Shown here: positions 56,803 through 64,000 of the stretch, piece after piece
Position numbering within the stretch: position 1 is the stretch's first letter
How the letters are laid out: each line of letters starts with the position of its first letter
Source: Icerya purchasi
Taxonomy: Eukaryota > Arthropoda > Insecta > Hemiptera > Monophlebidae
Direction of reading: 5' to 3'
DNA length: 64,000 bases
Assembly: GCA_039619475.1 (NCBI GenBank)
Contig: CM077116.1
Span: forward strand, 170,951,363-171,015,362
Notes under the pieces: model-generated
The model's database searches: none
The model's input: the letters and a program-made list of their open reading frames with translations, nothing else
Told to the model about the DNA's origin: nothing
Made by a program: the position numbers and the translations under genes

Positions 56803-58899
56803 ATATATATGTATATATATTTTTTTTTTTTTTCTTTTTTCGTAACCCTTCCCGAAATTTTGGTTTAGATACAGCCCTGGTCTTATTTATTAAATATTAC
56901 GCGTACTTTCCTCTCTCTGGAATTTTTAACAACGAATTAGCCGTTCATTTATTCGCAATCCGTTTTACAGCGAACATTAAGCGATTATTTCATAATAAGG
57001 TGAACAATAAATTGTCAAAATGCAACGCCTTTCAGAAAATAACTTTAAAATGGCACAGCCCGCTTAACAGATCTCTCATTTATATTGCAAACTATGAGCA
57101 ACGCATTAGGAAAAGAAAAACCTTTTTTTTTTCGTAATATTTCAATCTCTTTTTTGGAATTTCATTTTCCTTTCCCAATCTCGGTATTTAAACATTATCG
57201 CACGTATGTGTTTAACTCTAGAAATAGTTTAAATTACCAACTAACGGATAGATAAGCGAACAATTAAATGTAATTGTAGTATAAATAAGTCCATACCTGC
57301 TGGTTAATATTTATAAAATAAAATAAATAAATACCCCTTATATTAACAAACGAAATTAGTATTAAATTACTTTAATAAATTATAAATGTAGCACTCTTAC
57401 CATGATTGAATAGTGAAGAATGAAATAAAAACTGAAATATTTACAGAAATAAACGGAGGAAAATGTCTATATAAATATTAAGGGGGAAAAACGCGATATA
57501 AATCGAGCGCACGGTTTTTAACGAGTTTTCCGGTTGTCTGAGACAAAACCTTCGTAACGATCGCCTTATATAACGCGATTACATCTGTGACATTACACTT
57601 TACCTTTAGCGGTATATGGTATAGGGGAGGACAAGTTTAGTTTTTTTTTAATAAGCAATAATTATAAATAACGACGACAATGAATATGTAAAGTCCATTG
57701 TCAAAAGATGTGTCCCCCCGATAGGCTTTGTTCTAGACCCACTGTGAAGTAATATCCGTTGTCTCTGCGATCTTTAGATCGCTTCCAGGATGGTGTCCCG
57801 CAGAGTTTGTGTAACGAAATGTCTTCTGCTCTTGTCGCTCAACCATTGAAAGTCCTATCGCACGCTCACGCCTTGTCTATCGATGCGGCGTGTGTTCGCA
57901 TCAATGCCATAATCGGACCTATTAATGAATCAAGGAGACGAAACCGGCGCTTTTTCTTTTGTCATATTCCGTAATTCTAGACAACAACAGTCGATCGGCC
58001 GAAAAAAATAAAAATAAAAACCGGAATTCCGCACCTCTCTCGGTTTGACAAAACCCGCGGCAATGCCGTTTAATCGGACATTTCATAATCGACCGCTAAC
58101 AAAAGCTCCTCGACTATTGACAAGTTCGAAGTGCCCGTGTAACCGCTGTTGTTATATAACTGTGATTTATGCTACGTCCGAAGCGCTGCATTATTAATTA
58201 CCGGGTCGCCATTAGACCGTTTAGAATCGAATTATACTAGTAAACGAGCGGAAAGAGAGCGATACTGATCGATAATTAATATCGGTTACTACTATTTCAA
58301 GATTGAAATCCGTATAGTCGATTTCTTTCGCAACTTTATTTTCAAATGCGATAAAAGATCCAAAATTTATTTTCAAGCCCTGATTGAAAGTTAAAAATTA
58401 GAAATCTAAGAGAATGAACGTGCATTCTTGTTAGACAATTCGGTGGAATACAAAAATTTTTTTATAAATCCCCATTCCAGCCATTGTGGGTCAAGTGCAT
58501 TAATTAAAATAAAAAGCTGAGTTATAAAGTGGTAGGAGGACACTAGCGTGCTTAAAATCTAAGCGTGTGTGAGTGTAGTGTGGCTGAAATCGGAGAAAGC
58601 ATATTAAATGAATGATGTGTGTGTAGTCGTCAAGGATGGCGACAGGATGCAAGCATAGTCCCATCAACTATCGATGTCTATTATGTATAATAAGTCTGTA
58701 TAAGTGCATAAATTAACAAATGGGCTTTTGATTAATAACTTATTGTAAATAGTAAGTAGTTTATTAAAGTATTATTATAGTTGAAATTTATTTATCTAAA
58801 AAACAATTTACTTACTGTAAGTTACAGTAAATACTTAGTAATTTTTATCAACGCATTAAGTTAATATTATCTTAATATGCAAGACCACGCCGCTAAAGC
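56803..58899. other. intergenic DNA, nothing confirmed
   Basis: AT-rich. A GC-richer patch at about 57700-58010 holds a 71-codon frame (57759-57974) with no recognised domain; its status is open. No RNA gene seen. Confidence 0.35.
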
Positions 58900-58955
58900 T
58901 ATTCTCATTGCTTTGGTTTCACAGTTGAATTACGGTATGGGAGATTATGAGCTTG

Positions 58956-59414
58956 TTAGAATAAGGCGCACTGTTCTTTCCGCAAAAACTCTAGGAAGGC
59001 CATATGGTTTTCCCTATCAAGTATAGTATAATTATGGAGTTGGTCGATCCTGAATGTTTCACGTAAAGCAGAGAAGGCAAGACACTCAAAAATGAAGTGT
59101 TTCAAATTGTCAATAGAATTGTATTTGCGCACACTCATGGGGATCAACAAGCCCAAACCTAAACAAGTAGGATTGAAATTTACCAAGCCCAGAAAGTACC
59201 TATGAATCGAAAAAATAAATCTTGAGACTTTTAATTTTGAGTCTGGTCGTAGTATCTGGCAGTAGGAAATCGTAAGTTTTTCTTTCAGCGACATCCGTGT
59301 CCCAGCTCCTCTGCCAGGCTTCGACAATTGCGTTGTTAACGTATTTTTAAAAATTTTATTAGAGATTAAGGCTTTGATGGTGTCGATAAAGCTATTATCC
59401 AATAAGGACCTCAA
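58956..59414 (-). pseudogene. non-LTR ORF2 C-terminal fragment
   Basis: A 152-codon frame belonging to the relic at 58900-61110. It shows a basic middle and an NLKHFIFECLAFSALRETF segment near the end, where the His and Cys fall where the terminal Cys/His knuckle of I/R1 elements lies. It ends at a stop at 58956. It has no catalytic residues of its own. Confidence 0.6.
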
Positions 59415-59873
59415 AGATGCAACATAATCAACAAGCCTATATGTTCGCTGACCATTGCCCTACCAATATCAGATATAAATCCAAAGGCAGAACACCGCAG
59501 ATCACACACAGACTGCTGACGTTGGTGAAGTTTTGTACAGAGAGGCATCCTTAGTAAGAATTCCCTCTGCTGTTTATTAGTGCGATTTAAAATTCTGCAA
59601 ATTGATATAGGTAGCAGCGATACAAACCGTACAATGACTACACTAGACCCTTATACAATATGGCTTCCTATATGTTACACCACACAAGCATCGGGCTGGA
59701 TCCTAGCAAATTTATCGAAATATTTATCACATTTCCCAGTGATCATATTCAAGTGTAAAATGAAGGTTGTCATCAAAGATAACTCCTAGATATTTTAATT
59801 TAAGAAGTATGAGCGATTGTTGATCCGGGGCGATTAGAGACAGGTCAGCAACTTGGCTAACGATACTTCTTCT

Positions 59874-60452
59874 TCATACGCCGTCTCTGCTACGAAGGTT
59901 GGCGATCCACATGGCTGTTGTAATTTTGGATACAAACGGATCTGAATAGCTCGACTGATGATGCGTTGAACTAACGATACTACGGTCACCAAATACAGAA
60001 AAACTGCACTTGGCAACCGAAAAAGTTAAACCAAAGTCACTAATGAGCTTCTCTAAAAATCTGAAAATGATTTTGATTTGCTCAAACGGATAATTTTTGT
60101 GAATAGGGAAATATCTCATGCACAAATCGTCTGCGTGGGGGACCAACTCGCATTTATTATTTATTACGTTACAGCGTTTTTCTACTACCCTGCAGTAAAC
60201 CATCGAATAAAGTAGATTCCACAGAGTGGGACCTAAGACAGATCCCTGAGGAATACCACATGTGCGGCCTTTCTGTATTAGAGGGAAGTGTCCGAGACCT
60301 GCAACTCTATTTTCGAAATAATTCATAATTAAGTTGATAATGTATGGATTAAAATTATTATTTGTCTTCAATATGTCGACAATAGCGGACCATTTTGTCA
60401 AAAGCTCCCTTGATGTCAAAGGAGATGACAACTGCAGATCTACTCGAGTCAA
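59874..60452 (-). pseudogene. non-LTR reverse transcriptase palm fragment
   Basis: A 192-codon frame with GRTCGIPQGSVLGPTLWN (motif B) and LVPHADDLCM (motif C, HADD in place of the usual YADD), then FLEKLISDFGLTFSVAKCSF (motif D region). Motif A lies in a different frame just upstream (SFDIKGAFDK-like near 60400), so the gene is broken. This is part of the relic at 58900-61110. Confidence 0.8.
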
Positions 60453-61110
60453 TAGAAGATTTGATTTTTGTTAAAACTTTATGCACTGCACCCTCTGAAG
60501 AGAATCCGAAAGCCAAATTGATTGCGGTGTAGTAGGTTTTTAATCATTTGCCTCAATAGGAATATAAGGACAAGCTTTTCAAACACCTTGCCAATAGAAT
60601 TTAGAAGTGACATTGGACGATAGCTGCTAAGGGATCTCTGCCAGGTTTGGAAAGCAGAGTTATATTTCAGCTACTTTCCAACACTGGGGAAATATTTGGA
60701 ATTTCGAAACACTCGGTGAAGAACGTAGCAAAAAGTTTTTTAAAAATTTTACAATTTTGTTGTTAATTTTTTCCGCGGCAGCTGCATTTTTGTCTTTAAA
60801 ATTTTTAATACTGTCATCCACTACATCCGAGGGTGATGCCATTTAATATTACTAATTGATATGTAGTTTAAAGTTTCATCATTTTTGTTTGGAATGAAAT
60901 GACCTGACAGGAATTCGCACTTGTTAGCATCTGAACATAGTAGACGCCGATCAGGCTTTATTTCAGGAATAACCAGCCCCGCTCCATCCTTCATCAACAT
61001 TTTGTACCGCTTTCATCAAGCCCTTTCAGTGTGAGAGCTTGGAGCTCTGGCAATTTCTTTTTTATATTGAAAGTTTAACTCGGCTAAAATAATGTTTAAG
61101 AAGAATAAAT

Positions 61111-62314
61111 GAAAGGTATTTTTACATTTAGATTTCTTTTTTATAGTTAATATTAATTTTATCTTTAGTTTGTTTGAATGTTCCACCAGTCATTCATCAG
61201 CAGGAGCCCTAACTATGACACTCCTGACAACCACGCTAGAAATGTAAATATTAAATTTATTAGTAATCCCTGGTAACATTTCTGAAGAAAGAGACGTTAG
61301 CAATTATATGTAACTGCGGATGTTCTACGCTGTTTTCCAATATTTATCCTATCTTTTTTCCTTCTCCACACATTTTATATTCCCGGTATATCGTATTTGA
61401 TATCGCATTGTGATATAATTGATTCTTCCCTTTTCTAATTGTTTCTGGGTAAAGACGGTTGGCGAACCGAACAAAAAAATTAATAAATAAAAAAAATACA
61501 TCGTTAGCCAGTAGAACAGCGACTTAAACACTCCGATCCGGTAAAAATCGACAACATTTTTCTGTGATGAATTTAACTGGATTGAGATTACCTTCGCTCT
61601 ATAATCGATTAATTCTTTTGTTCCAGTTCAGATCGTTAAAAGGAGACTATCCCGGTTTTGCACCTTCATCAAAATTACACTATAGCGCAAAACTGCCTAG
61701 ACCAGGACAAATAATGCGAGTAAGGATTGATTTGCATTTCTGTTCCGTACACACACACGCGCTGTATTTTATTCAATGCTTGATGAAGAACTTTTAGCAG
61801 AATGAAAGAAGAAAAAAAAAACAATCGACTATTTTACACATTACCGTTTTTGCGATTAATTAATCGGGGAAACCTTTCGATTCAGTCAAGCAAACGAGAT
61901 ATTATTTCCGCTACATACTATGTGTATATAAATATATTTTATTTATTTTTTTTTAGCAGGGGGAATTATTTTATAAAACAATGTTTGAAAGTGACTTAAT
62001 CGCTTCCTTTTTGAAATTATTTATTCTTTCGTTTTTATTTTAATCCAGATTGCCACATTGACAGTGTAAAATGGTCGTTTTTCTTACTATATAATCTATT
62101 TTCAGGGAAGAAAAAAAAAAGAAAGTTGAATTCGTCACGTTATTTTTTTATGTTTGTTTGTAGTTTCCGAATATTTTGATCGAATTTAATTAATACTTTG
62201 TTTACTCGAAAGTGTGTCAGTCAACTTTGTATCGTACGAGTACCGGTGATTGATTACCTACGAAAAACCGATAGCAGCCATCGAGCGGAGTTTAAAAAAA
62301 ACAAATTCAGTCAG
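61111..62314. other. intergenic DNA with one exon candidate
   Basis: AT-rich, apart from the short splice-bounded segment listed at 61627-61719. Confidence 0.35.
61627..61719 (+). CDS. candidate internal exon (low confidence)
   Basis: A pyrimidine-rich TTCTTTTGTTCCAG ends at 61626 and a donor GTAAGG starts at 61720. The 93-bp segment between them is exactly 31 codons with no stop (FRSLKGDYPGFAPSS and onward to RPGQIMR), moderately GC-rich compared with its flanks. A symmetric exon of this size is plausible for a gene with long introns, but no neighbouring exon was identified and I do not recognise the peptide. Confidence 0.3.
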
Positions 62315-62391
62315 GCATGATGTGTTTCATGAGCTTAAGATTACTCAGTATGCTAAGTTAAAGATAACCATAATATTTATATTTACATAAT
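62315..62391 (+). repeat. family H fragment, left of MITE
   Basis: Resembles the H arm at about 34125-34190 (TGTTTCATG, AAGATAACCATAAT, ATTTACATAAT). It continues beyond the MITE at 62823-62850 (AAAATTCAAAACAAAGA), showing that the MITE at 62392 inserted into an H copy. Confidence 0.6.
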
Positions 62392-62822
62392 CAGGGCCGT
62401 GCCGGAATTTTTTTTTTTTGTGAGGGCAAGGGGATTTTCTTCGTATATTTATTTTATAAATAACAATACATTTTTCGATAATATTCATATTATTAATAAT
62501 TCCGATCATTTTGATTTAGATGTGTATTAATAATTTACATAAATGAATTACCCCCCGTATATGAACATTAATAAAAATTACACATACGTTATTGATTATA
62601 CTCGTAATAAAAAATTTTGAATAAAATACTAACGACGTAGTTAAAAATATAGAGCATATTTTTCTTTTTATTTCTTTTAAGAATAAGAACACCTTAAAAA
62701 ATCATCAATATTTATTTTAAATTTTTGATTTTTTTCCGATGTCCGGGCATTTATAATAACTAGTTCAGTTCCAATGAGCGGAGGGGGATAATCCCCAAAA
62801 CCTTCCCGTGGACACGGCCTTG
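62392..62822 (+). mobile_element. hAT-type MITE (family G, copy 2)
   Basis: A 431-bp element with a perfect 8-bp duplication TACATAAT at 62384-62391 and 62823-62830. Ends CAGGGCCGTGCCGG and, inward from the right, CAAGGCCGTGTCC. Opposite orientation to the copy at 51612-52051, with which it shares AATGAATTACCCCCCGTATA and most of the interior. Confidence 0.9.
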
Positions 62823-62830
62823 TACATAAT

Positions 62831-63189
62831 GCAAAATTCAAAACAAAGAAATCGGATTTTTCGCGATTCAAACGTAGGGGAAAACGTGATTTTTCGCTTT
62901 TTTTTTGAACTTATCATTAAAATTCGAAAGTTTCATTAAGAAAATGTGAAGTACGGTGTTTCGTTCGATCTTTCTCCAACAATGTAATATCACATGCCCG
63001 GAATAAAGCACATTTTTTTTCCCCAAAAATTTCCAGCTTTCGGCGCCCCGAAAGACCTGAATATAAAGTTGTAAGTTCGGCTATATACTTTTTTCCTATA
63101 AAGCGGGGTCCTTCATGCATATGTTTGAGATACGTTTTGTTTTCCCCGACTTTTTTACTATTACTTATGTGAACTTCCTTTTATTCCTT
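62831..63189. other. AT-rich stretch with a small palindrome
   Basis: After the H fragment the sequence is unassigned. CTTTCGGCGCCCCGAAAG at about 63038-63055 is a short hairpin. The 67-codon frame here is not supported. Confidence 0.35.
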
Positions 63190-63545
63190 ATTTTTGGTTA
63201 AATAATTTTTTAACCGTAATTTTTTTGATTTTATGAAAAAGTTTCTGCGTTTTAATATTTCGAGTTTCAATTTTAAAAAGCTATCTCTTCTGGCGGTGAG
63301 TTACGAATTTTTTAAGGGTGATTTTTAAGGTCGTTTTAAATTCTACATTATGTATCCTTGACGGCTTTTTGCCACTCGGTCTAATCGATTATCTTGAAGT
63401 TATCGTTTTAAAGAGAATTTTAATTGTAACCTATGATCAAACTTTTTTGAAGTTTCAAACCGTTCGTGAATTATTGCATATTTTAATTGAATATTTTTGT
63501 CGTTTCTGAACCATCTTATCCGGGTTATTTCGTAAATTTTCCTAA
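63190..63545 (+). mobile_element. Helitron-related fragment
   Basis: Shares with the Helitron at 56083-56802 the AATTTTTTAACCGTAATTTTT block, the GGTGATTTTTAAGGTCGTTTT block, the GACGGCTTTTTGCC block and TTGAATATTTTTGTCGTTTC. It lacks both Helitron ends. Confidence 0.6.
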
Positions 63546-63613
63546 AAATCATAATGTTTGTCGTTGTAAAGTTATTTATATGTTCGTCAATGTTAACGAT
63601 AACTGCATTAACG

Positions 63614-64000
63614 ATGAATAGCATCGACGGAAAAATTACACAGTGAACAATGGCCAGAATTTTACCAACTGGAAGTTTAGAATGCGATGTTTGCTACAAT
63701 CGCAAAATTTGTTTCAATGTGTAGAGAACAAGCAGCCAATGATGATGCGGAAGCTGCCCCGAAATAAATACGGAAAAGCGAAAGCTCTTATCGTTCAATG
63801 CATCGCCGATTCTCATTCAGAATACGTGTAAGAGATCAATAAACGTCATATCGCAGGTGGAAACACTTATATGAAGTATTGGAAGAAAAGGCTATTCTTT
63901 CTCAGCTATACCTTAGGAGAAAACTATTAATGATGAAATATTTAGAAAACGAATCGTTCGAAAAATTTTTCCTTAAATTTGACGGTGCTATTTGAGAACT
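63614..64000 (+). pseudogene. Copia-like gag fragment, continues past the window
   Basis: From an ATG at 63614 a frame begins M-N-S-I-D-G, shifts by one base, and continues as NNGQNFTNWKFRMRCLLQ, the L.G.NY..WK.RM..LL start of Ty1/copia Gag (UBN2-type domain). After another stop and shift near 63832, KAILSQLYLRRKLLMMKYLE and FEKFFLKFD match the middle of the same domain. At least two frameshifts and a stop make it a pseudogene. No LTR or primer binding site is visible upstream. The rest would lie beyond 64000. Confidence 0.8.

Larger units (their letters stand above)
58900..61110 (-). mobile_element. decayed non-LTR retrotransposon, I/R1-like
   Basis: Minus-strand relic of about 2.2 kb. From its 5' side: a linker-like KEIARAPSSHT region near 61050, an LLSKPGRDP-type palm start near 60640, the reverse transcriptase fragment (60452-59874) and the C-terminal fragment (59414-58956). 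Several frameshifts and stops separate them. The KPGRDP, GIPQGSVLGPTLWN and ADDL motifs and the C-terminal layout fit the I/R1/LOA group better than Jockey. No poly(A) tail or target duplication could be fixed. Confidence 0.75.

Noticed and set aside
57759..57974. 71-codon plus-strand frame in a GC-richer patch
   Set aside because: It lacks a domain, and downstream it runs into AT-rich DNA with no poly(A) or donor signal that would support a gene.

Overview
This is an AT-rich eukaryotic nuclear window with long homopolymer runs, many (TA)n microsatellites, little coding sequence and a dense layer of nested, mostly dead transposable elements. The elements (Jockey-like and I/R1-like non-LTR retrotransposons, a Copia gag relic, hAT miniatures, a short Helitron, tRNA-derived SINEs) and a secreted Pro/Tyr-rich protein with an intron splitting its signal peptide fit an insect. 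CpG is not visibly depleted in the non-coding DNA, which some insect orders including Hymenoptera show; the species cannot be named from sequence alone.

Three host genes are supportable. A Ser-rich terminal exon lies at 888-1552 (+). The main exon of a secreted Pro/Tyr-rich protein lies at 38701-39330 (-). A compact 135-residue membrane protein lies at 48313-48720 (-) and has its own poly(A) signals. Two short splice-bounded exon candidates (31583-31614 and 61627-61719) are tentative. I saw no genuine tRNA, rRNA or CRISPR array.

Layout. 0.5-0.8 kb: tRNA-derived SINE. 4.0-4.3 kb: hAT relic. 5.9-13.6 kb: decayed LTR element with a coiled-coil gag start, split by a 3.8-kb inverted-repeat DNA transposon (family A) with a perfect 8-bp target duplication. 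14.8-20.8 kb: two copies of a microsatellite-bounded family (B), an RT relic, a perfect hairpin enclosing a hammerhead-ribozyme-like motif, and a 1-kb TIR element. 21.3-24.0 kb: second family A element, its right half over 99% identical to the first. 27.4-34.9 kb: about 0.9-kb inverted arms (family H) around 5.7 kb that includes a 5'-truncated Jockey insertion with a 13-bp target duplication. 37-41 kb: small TIR element, two head-to-tail B copies, the secreted-protein gene and an older Jockey relic. 44.5-45.8 kb: transposase-like relic cut by another B copy. 49-52 kb: hAT-like MITE, two non-LTR fragments and a hAT MITE (family G) with perfect TSDs. 53.8-56.8 kb: second SINE copy and a Helitron. 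58.9-61.1 kb: I/R1-like RT relic. 62.3-64.0 kb: second G MITE inserted in an H fragment, a Helitron fragment and the start of a Copia-like gag running off the end.

No convincing new defence or metabolic system is present. The most unusual items are the family A composite foldback element, the hammerhead-like motif inside a palindrome, and the microsatellite-linked family B with internal inverted repeats, a minisatellite and a terminal hairpin.
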